The notes: generated by a model not told the origin, from the letters alone. A DNA stretch of 11,825 bases from Hyphomicrobiales bacterium (GCA_021730825.1 JAKFYO010000057.1:1-11825), one strand, 5' to 3'; shown: positions 1 to 5,063, counted from the stretch's first letter. Numbers and translations: made by a program.

Positions 1-175
1 CCTTCACGTCGTTCTGGTTCTGGTTTTCGACGTTGCCCTTGGTCTTGTCCTTCTCGATCTGCTCGACCTTCGGATTTTCCTTCTGCGGAACCGGCTGGGT
101 CGGCTGCGTGGACTGCGCGAGCGCGAAGCCCGACGTCATGATCAAAGCGGTGGTAGTGAGTGCGAACTTACGCAT
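1..175 (-). CDS. Small exported Gln/Asn/Lys-rich protein, C-terminus cut by window edge
   Basis: The reading frame opens at ATG 175 and is still open at base 1, so at least 58 residues are encoded and the end is missing. Residues 1-20 form a typical Sec signal peptide: basic MRKF start, hydrophobic core, small residues, and a likely cut after FALA before QSTQ. The mature part is very hydrophilic, rich in Gln, Pro, Lys, Glu and Asn, with no Cys, so it is probably a small soluble or disordered periplasmic protein. A strong ribosome site GGAGG sits 8 bases before the start. A perfect EcfG-type promoter (224-248) and a 5' hairpin (197-215) lie upstream, which suggests general-stress control. I do not recognise the family. 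Confidence 0.8.
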   Translation of the reverse strand, partial: MRKFALTTTALIMTSGFALAQSTQPTQPVPQKENPKVEQIEKDKTKGNVENQNQNDVK

Positions 176-196
176 GAGTGTAACCTCCAAAATGAA

Positions 197-215
197 AAGC
201 CCCTTGATGGGGCTT
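197..215 (-). other. Hairpin at the predicted 5' end of the 175 transcript
   Basis: AAGCCCC (197-203) and GGGGCTT (209-215) form a 7-bp stem with a 5-base loop. On the minus strand it is followed by TTTTCATTTT, so it could also end transcription coming from the zinc-ribbon gene 281-415. Because it lies between the EcfG promoter and the ribosome site of the next gene, it may instead protect the 5' end of that mRNA. Confidence 0.5.
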
Positions 216-223
216 GCATATAA

Positions 224-248
224 AACGCGCGCGCCGCGCGATCGTTCC
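224..248 (-). promoter_or_regulatory. EcfG-type (general stress response) promoter
   Basis: On the minus strand the sequence reads GGAAC (248-244), 16 bases, then CGTT (227-224). This is an exact match to the known alphaproteobacterial EcfG/PhyR-regulon consensus GGAAC-N16/17-CGTT. It lies about 50 bases before the start of the exported protein at 175, the only gene it can serve in that direction. Transcription would begin around 214-219, at the foot of the hairpin 197-215. The motif match is observed; stress control is inferred. Confidence 0.65.
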
Positions 249-280
249 GAATTAAATGAAAAAGTAGAGTCGGTTAGCGC

Positions 281-415
281 TCATTGGCGCCGCGCTTTCA
301 CGGAAGCAGTCGGCAACGCTTTCAACGTGCCGCATTCGTCGCAGCGATAGGTCGTCGTTCGCGGCGTCGAGAGCTTTTCTTTCATCGGAATTTTACAGAC
401 TGGACAAAGGGGCAC
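281..415 (-). CDS. Zinc-ribbon microprotein, 44 aa
   Basis: Two Cys pairs, C4-x2-C7 (CPVC) and C25-x2-C28 (CDEC), spaced by 17 residues, make a minimal zinc ribbon followed by a short basic tail. The same frame is open up to GTG 517, but that start would lie inside the terminator hairpin of the upstream gene. I therefore prefer GTG 415, which has an AGG about 9 bases upstream and leaves just the zinc-ribbon core. No catalytic residues are visible, so nucleic-acid or protein binding is only an inference. It is one of six small Cys-pair proteins in the first 5.3 kb. Start choice is uncertain. Confidence 0.6.
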   Translation of the reverse strand: MPLCPVCKIPMKEKLSTPRTTTYRCDECGTLKALPTASVKARRQ

Positions 416-500
416 GGCAATACGCCTGACATGAATGTGAGTACGCGCACTAACCCCGCGGCCTTTGATTTGGATGCAATGGCGGCGCAAATAATCAAAA

Positions 501-524
501 GCGGCCGGTGTTGCCACCGGCCGC
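501..524 (-). terminator. Rho-independent terminator of the 555-731 gene
   Basis: GCGGCCGGTG (501-510) and CACCGGCCGC (515-524) form a perfect 10-bp stem. On the minus strand the loop is GCAA and the stem is followed by TTTTGATTATTTG. It lies about 30 bases after the stop of the exported protein gene. Its stem closely resembles those of the terminators behind the related genes at 5604 and 5965. Confidence 0.85.
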
Positions 525-554
525 TCCTGGAGACGAAGTAAACGATACGCGTGT

Positions 555-731
555 TTACTTCACCGAGTCGGGCGCAAAGTTCTTCTGCGGCATCTGCGCG
601 TTCGGACCCTGCTGCGAGGAAGCCGCGCTCAGGTCGAACCAGCTACGATCCTGACGGACCTGCGCGGAAGCGGCAGTCGCGGATGCGATAACCGTCGCGG
701 CGGTAATGGCACCGAGAATAAGCTTTTTCAT
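555..731 (-). CDS. Small exported protein, 58 aa
   Basis: The start at ATG 731 has AAAGGA about 9 bases upstream. Residues 1-23 are a clear Sec signal peptide (MKKLILG..., cut after ASA before Q24). The mature peptide is only about 35 residues, has no Cys, and ends NFAPDSVK. Two other genes here (5604-5765 and 5965-6138) encode proteins with the same layout, the same ASA|Q cleavage site and similar ends (NFDSIK, SFDNIK), so this is probably a more divergent family member. Each is a single-gene unit on the minus strand with a similar terminator. Function is unknown; a periplasmic role is inferred from the signal peptide. Confidence 0.82.
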   Translation of the reverse strand: MKKLILGAITAATVIASATAASAQVRQDRSWFDLSAASSQQGPNAQMPQKNFAPDSVK

Positions 732-766
732 AATGAGTTTCCTTTCGTTGGTAGCCTCGCGATGAA

Positions 767-791
767 AACGTTTCGCGCTGCGAAAAGTTGC
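767..791 (-). promoter_or_regulatory. Possible EcfG-type promoter, one mismatch
   Basis: The minus strand reads GCAAC (791-787), 16 bases, CGTT (770-767), one base off the GGAAC-N16-CGTT consensus. It sits 36 bases before the start at 731. The spacer contains the palindrome TTTCGC-GCT-GCGAAA. Confidence 0.35.
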
Positions 792-871
792 GGGTTTTAT
801 TTTTGCACCTGCTGCATCCAGCGCACGTTTTCGCCACGATTCGAAATTGTTGTGCGCGCGTGTCAGCGCGG

Positions 872-1054
872 CTATTCGGCGGTGAGCCGCGCTTCGGCTT
901 CTTCCTTATCGCGATGCGGCTTCAGATGCGCGAGCACACGCTCCAGATCTTCGTGCGGAAACTTGGCGTTGCAATAAAGACAGAAGAAATCCGGCTGGCG
1001 AGCGAGGGGCGCGGCCACGCTTTGCTTCCGGAAGAGGTCGAACAGGCGCTTCAT
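872..1054 (-). CDS. C2H2-like zinc-finger microprotein, 60 aa
   Basis: C25-x2-C28 (CLYC) is followed by F32 and by H43-x3-H47, with hydrophobic residues between, which is the layout of a single classical C2H2-type finger. The N-terminus (MKRLFDLFRK) is basic and amphipathic; the C-terminus is a charged Glu/Arg helix. The start ATG 1054 has only a weak upstream GGAT. It follows the four-gene unit 1783-1101 by 46 bases in the same direction and may be its last member. It is not a Ros/MucR protein, which is larger. Nucleic-acid or protein binding is inferred only. Confidence 0.68.
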   Translation of the reverse strand: MKRLFDLFRKQSVAAPLARQPDFFCLYCNAKFPHEDLERVLAHLKPHRDKEEAEARLTAE

Positions 1055-1100
1055 TATCTAAGAATATCCGGCGGCGCGAAAAGTTCCATTATTTACCGCG

Positions 1101-1316
1101 TCAGATACTGTATTCCCCGCATTGCGTGCATTCGTACATGACCGAGGTGCCGCCTTTGGGCTGGGTGATGCGGTGTACCTCGCGGAAGCTTTTGCTTCCG
1201 CAGCGGCAGGCGCTGCCGGGCTTCGTGGCTGCGGTGCCATCGTTTGTAAATCTAAAATCGCCGTGAGACGCCGGCGTTTCCGGCTCCACTGGTTTCGGCG
1301 GCTTCGACTGTGCCAC
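1101..1316 (-). CDS. Zinc-ribbon protein with CxCGS...MYECxxCG motif, 71 aa
   Basis: Residues 1-36 are Pro/Thr/Ser-rich and look disordered. The C-terminal half has C37-x-C39-G-S and M-Y-E-C63-x2-C66-G, a zinc ribbon. The protein encoded at 5066-5296 shares the same order and spacing (CFCGS...MYECIGCGKY), so the two are paralogues 3.7 kb apart and on opposite strands. The start is GTG 1316, preceded by GAGAG, 11 bases after the stop of the gene at 1328, so the two are co-transcribed. Function is unknown. Confidence 0.75.
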   Translation of the reverse strand: MAQSKPPKPVEPETPASHGDFRFTNDGTAATKPGSACRCGSKSFREVHRITQPKGGTSVMYECTQCGEYSI

Positions 1317-1327
1317 GCGTTGCTCTC

Positions 1328-1543
1328 TCAGATGCTCGCGGTGGTGGCCGGCTTCACGGTTTCGCGCTTGGCAATCCGGCCGAAAATCTGGTCCGGCGTT
1401 TCCAGCACGGTCACCGAGTCCGACGGGCCGAAGGTAATCAGCGTTCCGTAATTGCGCTCGTCGCGCAGCACGATGTTCGCACGATCGAGATTGACTTCGA
1501 CTGGGCGGTTGTCGGTTTTAGTTAACGTGATCCAAGCGCTCAT
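1328..1543 (-). CDS. Unrecognised small beta-rich protein, 71 aa
   Basis: The protein starts MSAWITLTKTDNRPVEVNLD and alternates hydrophobic and polar residues throughout (VNLDRANIVLRD, LITFGPSDSVTVLE), suggesting a small beta barrel or sheet, with a short helix and flexible tail at the end. The overall pattern recalls the FlbD/YlzI-type small proteins (I-x-L-T-...-V), but the match is weak. ATG 1543 is chosen over the in-frame GTG 1555 because GGTGAAAG provides a ribosome site and the extension adds only four residues. It lies in an operon between the 35-aa membrane peptide (8-base gap) and the zinc-ribbon gene (11-base gap). Confidence 0.72.
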   Translation of the reverse strand: MSAWITLTKTDNRPVEVNLDRANIVLRDERNYGTLITFGPSDSVTVLETPDQIFGRIAKRETVKPATTASI

Positions 1544-1551
1544 GCGTTCTT

Positions 1552-1659
1552 TCACCAGTGAAGCTGAACGATGCGCGCGAGCACGATTGCTGTTGCGAGG
1601 ATCGGGATAACAAGCGGTGGCGTGATGTAGCTTGCGAAACTGTTCGTGCGCTTAGCCAC
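1552..1659 (-). CDS. Single-TM micropeptide, 35 aa
   Basis: GTG 1659 opens a 35-codon frame. A basic, polar start (MAKRTNSFASY) is followed by about 19 hydrophobic residues (positions 12-30: ITPPLVIPILATAIVLARI) and a short end VQLHW, fitting an inner-membrane peptide with one span. Its start overlaps the last 8 bases of the upstream 43-codon gene in another frame, and its stop lies 8 bases before the next start, which is the spacing expected of a translationally coupled operon member. No function can be assigned. It could be chance, but hydrophobic segment, operon spacing and usable start all agree. Confidence 0.6.
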   Translation of the reverse strand: MAKRTNSFASYITPPLVIPILATAIVLARIVQLHW

Positions 1660-1783
1660 GTGCGGCCTGCGCTTCCATCTTCTCGACTTCCCGCTGATCC
1701 TTGAGCCAGCGCAGCAAGATCTGGTGCTTGATCTGCACCACTGAAGGCGACTTCAGCTTGTTTCCGAATTTTCGCTTTTCCAT
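1652..1783 (-). CDS. Basic helical microprotein, 43 aa
   Basis: ATG 1783 follows a good ribosome site (AGAGGAAACG). The product starts MEKRKFGNKLKSPS and continues as a predicted helix rich in Lys, Arg, Glu and Gln to its end (WLKDQREVEKMEAQAARG). There is no Cys, signal peptide or TM segment. It is the first gene of a leftward unit running 1783 to 1101 and overlaps the next start by 8 bases. The strong positive charge suggests nucleic-acid or ribosome contact, but that is speculation. Confidence 0.68.
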   Translation of the reverse strand: MEKRKFGNKLKSPSVVQIKHQILLRWLKDQREVEKMEAQAARG

Positions 1784-1811
1784 CGTTTCCTCTAGAGCGA
1801 GCGAGAAAAAA

Positions 1812-1829
1812 GCCCGGCTTGCGCCGGGC
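1812..1829 (-). terminator. Rho-independent terminator of the 1844-1984 gene
   Basis: GCCCGGC (1812-1818) and GCCGGGC (1823-1829) form a 7-bp stem with loop GCAA on the minus strand, followed by TTTTTTCTCGC. It lies 15 bases past the stop of the Pro-rich gene and separates it from the 1783 operon. Confidence 0.8.
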
Positions 1830-1843
1830 CTTCGAGCGGCAGC

Positions 1844-1984
1844 TTACTTGCTGCTTGTGCTTTTCTCTGCCGGTTTTTCCGGAGATGGTGCGCTCTTTTC
1901 AGGTTGCGGAGCCGCGGGCATTACCGGCGGAGAATTCACTTCCGGCTTCGGCGTGTCGGCTGCAAGAATTGCAGGATTGGTCAT
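1844..1984 (-). CDS. Pro/Lys/Glu-rich microprotein, 46 aa
   Basis: ATG 1984 has AAAGG about 9 bases upstream. The short start MTNPAILAAD is followed by a low-complexity segment of Pro, Lys, Glu, Ser and Ala (PKPEVNSPPVMPAAPQPEK...) ending STSSK, so it is probably disordered. It lacks a convincing signal peptide, although the start might be a remnant of one. A dedicated terminator right after the stop supports a real transcription unit. An overlapping ATG at 2001 in another frame is not preferred. Function is unknown. Confidence 0.65.
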   Translation of the reverse strand: MTNPAILAADTPKPEVNSPPVMPAAPQPEKSAPSPEKPAEKSTSSK

Positions 1985-2139
1985 GGTAATGACCTTTCAT
2001 GTTCAACCTAAAAACATATCTAGGCAGAAAGTAGTGATAGCACGCACGGTCTGCTAAATTGAGGCTGCATTGCGCCTTCGCGCGTTTACTTGCGCAAAGC
2101 TGGCCTTATTTACGTTTATCGAAGCTGCTATGAAGATCT

Positions 2140-2361
2140 ATGTCAGAAAACAATTCGGTCGGCCTGAATGGTATGGGCAACGATTTCAAGTGCATCGCTA
2201 TATGGAGCACTAGCACCGGATTTCACCGCTTCCATGCTTCGGGATATCTATCACCCAAAGACGCGAAAGACGCTGCAAGGGTGGGCGCAAACTCATCAGG
2301 CTATATTCGCCCTTCCTTCTTTGCTTATCTCCTGCGTGGCGGCCTGGTTTTCGAGACTTAA
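2140..2361 (+). CDS. Doubtful small ORF, 73 codons, in a gap of about 390 bases
   Basis: Between 1985 and 2377 no convincing gene is visible. The best candidate begins at ATG 2140 and has a plausible composition (GYLSPKDAKDAARVGA), but only a weak GAAG before it and no recognisable motif. A second frame (2168-2431) covers the same stretch and runs into the better-supported gene at 2378, and a 27-codon frame begins at 2130. GC is lower here than in the surroundings. It could be a decayed gene or plain intergenic DNA. Confidence 0.2.
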   Translation: MSENNSVGLNGMGNDFKCIAIWSTSTGFHRFHASGYLSPKDAKDAARVGANSSGYIRPSFFAYLLRGGLVFET

Positions 2362-2377
2362 CGCACTCTTTGCCTTG

Positions 2378-2563
2378 CTAATGCTCGATTGCAGCGTCCA
2401 ACGCCTTGGCAAGCGCTTTCGCTTTGTATAGGGCAGCCCTACGCCTTTCCTGATCGCTTCCATCACCCACAGTGATCATGCAGCGTATGGAATCTCCTCC
2501 CTGTGACAGCACAACCGAATACTCATTGCTGTTACCATTCCTCGTTACTTCGAGTTTATCCAT
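2378..2563 (-). CDS. Unrecognised small protein, 61 aa
   Basis: ATG 2563 has GGAG 5 bases upstream. The N-terminal half (LEVTRNGNSNEYSVVLSQGGDSIRCMITV) looks like three beta strands; the C-terminal part (SDQERRRAALYKAKALAKALDAAI) is one amphipathic helix. A compact alpha/beta fold is likely. There is one Cys, no signal peptide and no TM segment. It stands alone, with no same-strand gene nearby. I do not recognise the family. Confidence 0.72.
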   Translation of the reverse strand: MDKLEVTRNGNSNEYSVVLSQGGDSIRCMITVGDGSDQERRRAALYKAKALAKALDAAIEH

Positions 2564-2604
2564 ATTGGCTCCGAAAATTCGTTTGCAGTTGTAAAATGCC
2601 GGCA

Positions 2605-2634
2605 GAGGCCGCGCAGAGTGGAAAGCGCGGCCTC
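2605..2634. repeat. Perfect 10-bp inverted repeat, strong hairpin
   Basis: GAGGCCGCGC (2605-2614) pairs with GCGCGGCCTC (2625-2634) around a 10-base loop. It lies in the gap (2564-2802) between the divergent genes 2563 and 2803. No T-run follows on either strand, so a terminator is unlikely. It could be a leader structure or an operator. Confidence 0.55.
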
Positions 2635-2683
2635 CTCCCGGCGCAGTTCTCCGTTACCGGAGATCGCGCACGAGTTCTTTTTT

Positions 2684-2707
2684 CGCGGCTATCGCTTCGT
2701 AGCCGCG
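2684..2707. repeat. Second inverted repeat in the same gap
   Basis: CGCGGCTA (2684-2691) pairs with TAGCCGCG (2700-2707) around an 8-base loop. Six Ts precede it and a T5 stretch follows about 7 bases after it. This is a weak terminator at best on the plus strand; it may form a two-hairpin leader with 2605-2634 ahead of the gene at 2803. Confidence 0.45.
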
Positions 2708-2802
2708 CTATCTATTTTTCCAGGTGCCACGTAAGGTCGCTCTCTAGCGCCCGTTCGCGTATGCAGATCGTTGCATCCCGGTCCTGCGCCGGAGATCGTT
2801 CG

Positions 2803-2943
2803 ATGGCCACCGATGAAGAACGGCAAAGTGAGGCGCAGCGCTACGTACTCTATACGCTTGGTGTGCTTACAACCGCGCTGGTTTTAAGCTTTCTGTTTCT
2901 CTTTAATTTCACGAACTTCTTCAAGCTCGCGGTACCGCTCTAG
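2803..2943 (+). CDS. Single-TM microprotein, 46 aa
   Basis: ATG 2803 has GGAG 8 bases upstream. The protein begins with a charged cytosolic stretch (MATDEERQSEAQR) and then a long hydrophobic segment from about residue 14 to 40, with two Asn-Phe turns near its end, so one membrane span is expected. The frame is open further upstream to 2503, but that extension has poor composition and crosses the hairpins. Its TAG stop shares the tetranucleotide CTAG with the stop of the opposing gene 2940-3134. Family unknown. Confidence 0.7.
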   Translation: MATDEERQSEAQRYVLYTLGVLTTALVLSFLFLFNFTNFFKLAVPL

Positions 2944-3134
2944 TTCGGGTCCCGCTTGATCGCGCTTTGCGCGATGATGCGCTGACATCTTTCCGCGTCG
3001 CTCTTCACCAGATAGAGCGGATCGTCGCCATCGAACGGGCGTAGCGCCAGAATCCGGAAGCTGTTGTCGTTTGCGACGCGCAGGTTATCGCGTGTGAGAT
3101 GTACCGTCTGGCCAATCCGGAATTTGTGAAGCAT
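2940..3134 (-). CDS. Small protein with predicted beta-barrel pattern, 64 aa
   Basis: The best start is ATG 3134 (MLHKFRIGQTVHLTRDNL), preceded by GGCGAAAG, 17 bases after the stop of the FYDLN-type gene. The open frame extends back to 3203 but there it overlaps that gene. The pattern FRIGQTVHL...FRILALRPFDGDDPLYLVKSD is that of a small SH3-like barrel with a charged helical end. It is the last gene of the 3477-3292-3134 unit and converges on 2803-2943 with a 4-base overlap at CTAG. The family looks familiar as a conserved rhizobial hypothetical, but I cannot name it. Confidence 0.74.
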   Translation of the reverse strand: MLHKFRIGQTVHLTRDNLRVANDNSFRILALRPFDGDDPLYLVKSDAERCQRIIAQSAIKRDPN

Positions 3135-3151
3135 CGAACTTCTTTCGCCGG

Positions 3152-3292
3152 TCAGGATACGATCGCCACTGCGTCGGTCAGCGCGGTCTTGCATTTCGGA
3201 CAAACGATCGGGCGCTTATCGAGGTCGTAGAATTTGGCGGCGCACGCAGTGCAAATCCGTTTGGTGCCTGTCGGCGGTACTGGCTTGCTCAT
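3152..3292 (-). CDS. Stand-alone FYDLN-type zinc-ribbon head, 46 aa
   Basis: The sequence contains C14-x2-C17, then FYDLDKRPIVCPKC (21-34) with C31-x2-C34. This is the hallmark of the TIGR02300 / FYDLN_acid family of alphaproteobacterial proteins. Those are usually over 100 residues, with a long acidic tail; here only the zinc head and a 12-residue end (KTALTDAVAIVS) remain. ATG 3292 overlaps the stop of the preceding membrane-protein gene (ATGA), so translation is probably coupled. It could be a trimmed paralogue of the full-length gene. The molecular role of the family is not established; nucleic-acid association would be a guess. Confidence 0.8.
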   Translation of the reverse strand: MSKPVPPTGTKRICTACAAKFYDLDKRPIVCPKCKTALTDAVAIVS

Positions 3293-3477
3293 CGTGGCGC
3301 ATCGTTTCCGGGCCAGATGCCCGTGAATACGCGCCAGCCTATGAAGAAGGCGCAGGTGCCGATCAGGCTCGCGACGAAAACAGATTCAGAAACGGCCGAG
3401 TATTTCGCCCAAGCGACAAAAACGATCAGCGGGATGATAAGTATGAGGTAACCGACGAGCTTTGAGTGGTCATTCAT
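3289..3477 (-). CDS. Two-TM small membrane protein, 62 aa
   Basis: From ATG 3477 the protein reads MNDHSKLVGYLILIIPLIVFVAW, a first span at about residues 7-23, and a second span at about 34-52 (VFVASLIGTCAFFIGWRVF), joined by a short polar loop. No clear ribosome site precedes this start; the open frame continues to GTG 3546, but the added segment is very basic and unlike a leader. It opens a leftward unit of three genes and overlaps the next start by 4 bases. Function unknown. Confidence 0.66.
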   Translation of the reverse strand: MNDHSKLVGYLILIIPLIVFVAWAKYSAVSESVFVASLIGTCAFFIGWRVFTGIWPGNDAPR

Positions 3478-3794
3478 CCGCGGGGGGCGCGAGCGATCAT
3501 TGCTGCAAGCCTTCTTTCGGCTCCGATGCGGAACGCGATAGCGCACACTATAGGCGCGCGGCGCCCGTCAAATGAGGCGCTTCCACGGCCCGCACGAGTA
3601 TATTCGCGGGTTTTGCAGCGGGATTTGCTATTCCGCGAAATCTGGCGCATAGCGCTCCCGTTCGATCTGCTGCTGTACTGGCCAACGGGCCCAAAGAGCT
3701 CTCTCCAAGACATCGCTGCATCGGGAAAAGGTTCTGCGCGCACTGCGTAGCGCCTGCAATCTCGCCTATGATGGCGATACTTATGGAGACTACA
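3478..3794. other. Intergenic stretch between divergent units; probable csp leader
   Basis: No gene is supported here. It must hold the promoters for the leftward 3477 unit and the rightward cold-shock gene. I see the inverted repeat TTCGCGG (3603-3609) / CCGCGAA (3633-3639), and within it a near-repeat GGGTTTTGC / GGGATTTGC. A long structured leader would be usual for a CspA-type gene, but I cannot place the transcription start. Confidence 0.4.
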
Positions 3795-3998
3795 ATGGTT
3801 ACCGGCGTTGTGAAATTTTTTAACACGCAAAAAGGCTTCGGCTTCATTCAGCCCACCGACGGCTCGAAAGATGTGTTCGTTCATATCTCGGCAGTCGAGC
3901 GCTCGGGCATGAGCACGCTCAACGAAGGTCAGAAAGTGACTTTCGAAGTCGTCAGCGAGCGCGGCAAGCTTGCCGCTTCGAACCTGCAGAACGCCTAA
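3795..3998 (+). CDS. CspA-family cold-shock protein, 67 aa
   Basis: A complete single cold-shock domain. The RNA-binding motifs are K13-GFGFI (RNP1) and V27-FVHI (RNP2), with the typical MVTGVVKFFNTQKGFGFI start and a TFEVVSERGKLAASNL end. Length equals the family norm (65-70 residues). The domain binds single-stranded RNA/DNA and acts as an RNA chaperone in the cytoplasm. ATG 3795 is preferred over the in-frame ATGs at 3768 and 3783 because GGAG lies 8 bases before it and it gives the canonical N-terminus. A strong terminator follows 23 bases after the stop, so it is a single-gene unit. Which csp paralogue it is cannot be said. Confidence 0.96.
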   Translation: MVTGVVKFFNTQKGFGFIQPTDGSKDVFVHISAVERSGMSTLNEGQKVTFEVVSERGKLAASNLQNA

Positions 3999-4020
3999 GC
4001 GTTTCGCACGAGAATAGAGA

Positions 4021-4049
4021 AAGCCCGGCTTAACAGCCGGGCTTTTTTT
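4021..4049 (+). terminator. Rho-independent terminator of the cold-shock gene
   Basis: AAGCCCGGCT (4021-4030) and AGCCGGGCTT (4035-4044) form a 10-bp stem with a 4-base loop, with a run of seven Ts at 4043-4049. On the minus strand the stem is followed by TCTC, so it might weakly serve the converging gene 4068-4289 as well. Confidence 0.93.
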
Positions 4050-4067
4050 GTTTGGGCGATACGGGAA

Positions 4068-4289
4068 TCAGCGTTTCTTTATTTCCCGGTTTTTTGCTTT
4101 TTGCTTTTCAGCGAGCGCGTCGCGCGAAGCTTTGTTCGTGGCGGCGCGTGCCTTGCGCGTCGGCTCGGAAGCCTGCCGCAGCTTCTCCACGCGATCTTCC
4201 AGGTTATCGAGAGTGAGTCCGCTGATCGATTTCGAAGCCATTTCGGCTTCGGTCGGCGGAGTGCTTTCCGTACGGGGCTTTTTGCTCAT
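4068..4289 (-). CDS. Charged helical protein, 73 aa
   Basis: From ATG 4289 the protein has a disordered start (MSKKPRTESTPPTEAE) and then a long, highly charged helical region (LDNLEDRVEKLRQ...RDALAEKQKAKNREIKKR) with possible coiled-coil heptads near residues 25-38. It is strongly basic at the end. There is no Cys or TM segment. The ribosome site is weak; an internal start at ATG 4241 (MASKSISG) is possible. It converges on csp with only a terminator between. Composition and codon use look like real coding sequence; function is unknown. Confidence 0.68.
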   Translation of the reverse strand: MSKKPRTESTPPTEAEMASKSISGLTLDNLEDRVEKLRQASEPTRKARAATNKASRDALAEKQKAKNREIKKR

Positions 4290-4371
4290 TGCGGCTTGTA
4301 GCAGGTCGTTCCTCTGTGCGTAACCGCACGTGGGTTCGCCGCCCGCTTATTTGTTCTGACGCAGTTTTACT

Positions 4372-4397
4372 GGAACGTACTGCCGCAGCGGACGGTT
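4372..4397 (+). promoter_or_regulatory. Weak EcfG-like promoter candidate
   Basis: GGAAC (4372-4376), 17 bases, GGTT (4394-4397): one mismatch from GGAAC-N16/17-CGTT. It lies 36 bases before the ATG of the zinc-ribbon gene at 4434, a sensible distance. Confidence 0.3.
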
Positions 4398-4433
4398 AGT
4401 CAGGCGAGGGCCAAGAAAATCAGGAGGCGGCCT

Positions 4434-4613
4434 ATGTTAAATTGCGAGCCAAGCGACCAAGAAATTTCCTGCCCGCATTGCGACGCGATTTATTGTCTCG
4501 ACGGACGCGTGCGGCACCCCGAGCCCTACGTGTGCAAAAGCTGCGGACGCATGATGTATGATGGAAGAAGAAAGCTGATACCGGGACGCTGCAATGTTAG
4601 CGTCTCAAGCTAG
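4434..4613 (+). CDS. Zinc-ribbon microprotein, 59 aa
   Basis: ATG 4434 is preceded by a near-perfect ribosome site (AGGAGG, 7 bases). C13-x2-C16 (CPHC) and C34-x2-C37 (CKSC) with a 17-residue loop form a classical zinc ribbon, followed by a basic patch (MMYDGRRKLIPGR). C4, C21 and C53 are extra. The pattern is like rubredoxin-type or DksA-type ribbons, but without their other features; nucleic-acid binding is inferred only. Its TAG stop shares CTAG with the stop of the opposing ribbon-helix-helix gene. Transcription may start at the EcfG-like site 4372-4397. Confidence 0.8.
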   Translation: MLNCEPSDQEISCPHCDAIYCLDGRVRHPEPYVCKSCGRMMYDGRRKLIPGRCNVSVSS

Positions 4614-4876
4614 CGCTTCTTGGGCTCGTCCTCACCGGAATTCATGATGCCTCCCGGCGAACCGCCGGTGACACCATACGAGCTTGATTGGCCGCCGGGC
4701 GCAGCAAAATCGAAACCTTCGGCAGCAAGACCGCGCTTTAACAGTTCGCGTATTGCCGACGCGCGGCTCGGCATCCGCGAATTGAAACGGAAGTCATCCA
4801 GAGCTTGCACTTCTTCTGGCGTCAGCATGACCTGCAGGCGCTCTTCGCGCGTCGTGTTCTTTCCGTCTTTCGGCAT
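4610..4876 (-). CDS. Ribbon-helix-helix domain protein, 88 aa
   Basis: Residues 13-50 fit a ribbon-helix-helix (CopG/Arc-like) DNA-binding fold: strand RLQVMLT (13-19), helix 1 (EEVQALDDFRF), the turn SRMPSR (33-38), and helix 2 (ASAIRELLKRGL). Residues 55-88 form a Gly/Ser-rich flexible tail with an acidic-basic end (GEDEPKKR). Such proteins dimerise and bind operator DNA with the N-terminal strand. No adjacent toxin gene is visible on the same strand, so an antitoxin role is not supported; a free-standing regulator is more likely. The start ATG 4876 has AAGGGG 3-4 bases upstream. Convergent with 4434-4613 at CTAG. Confidence 0.87.
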   Translation of the reverse strand: MPKDGKNTTREERLQVMLTPEEVQALDDFRFNSRMPSRASAIRELLKRGLAAEGFDFAAPGGQSSSYGVTGGSPGGIMNSGEDEPKKR

Positions 4877-4935
4877 GGCCCCTTAAACCTGTTTTCGCGG
4901 CAAGGCCGCAAATTCAGTTACTCAATCTACTCATA

Positions 4936-4960
4936 AACCCAAAAAGCCGCAAAAAGTTCC
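4936..4960 (-). promoter_or_regulatory. Weak EcfG-like promoter candidate
   Basis: On the minus strand GGAAC (4960-4956), 16 bases, GGTT (4939-4936): one mismatch from the consensus, about 60 bases before the ribbon-helix-helix gene. Next to it (4967-4982) an 8-base unit GACATAGG is repeated twice in tandem. Confidence 0.3.
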
Positions 4961-5041
4961 ATAACCGACATAGGGACATAGGGTGCGGAGCGCGGCCAGT
5001 TAGGTCTTGCGGACTGTTAATGACGGCCGGCAAGGCCAAGG

Positions 5042-5063
5042 TTCGATCCGGAAGAGGATCGAA
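5042..5063 (+). promoter_or_regulatory. Hairpin masking the ribosome site of the 5066 gene
   Basis: TTCGATCC (5042-5049) and GGATCGAA (5056-5063) form a perfect 8-bp stem with loop GGAAGA. The only Shine-Dalgarno-like sequence of the gene (GAAGAGG, 5051-5057) lies in the loop and the first 3' stem bases, and the stem ends 2 bases before ATG 5066. When folded it would hinder ribosome binding. A protein operator on DNA is an alternative. Confidence 0.55.

Noticed and set aside
281..517. Longer (78-codon) version of the zinc-ribbon gene starting at GTG 517
   Set aside because: The start would lie inside the terminator hairpin of the upstream gene, and the added 34 residues have no ribosome site.
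3466..3750. A 94-codon plus-strand frame upstream of the cold-shock gene
   Set aside because: No ribosome site, overlaps the start of the membrane-protein gene on the other strand, and coincides with the expected csp leader.
4610..4876. Toxin-antitoxin module around the ribbon-helix-helix gene
   Set aside because: No same-strand partner is adjacent; the neighbouring gene is convergent and encodes a zinc ribbon.
4967..4982. Tandem GACATAGG repeat as a start of a repeat array
   Set aside because: Only two copies; too short to be more than a possible binding site or chance.
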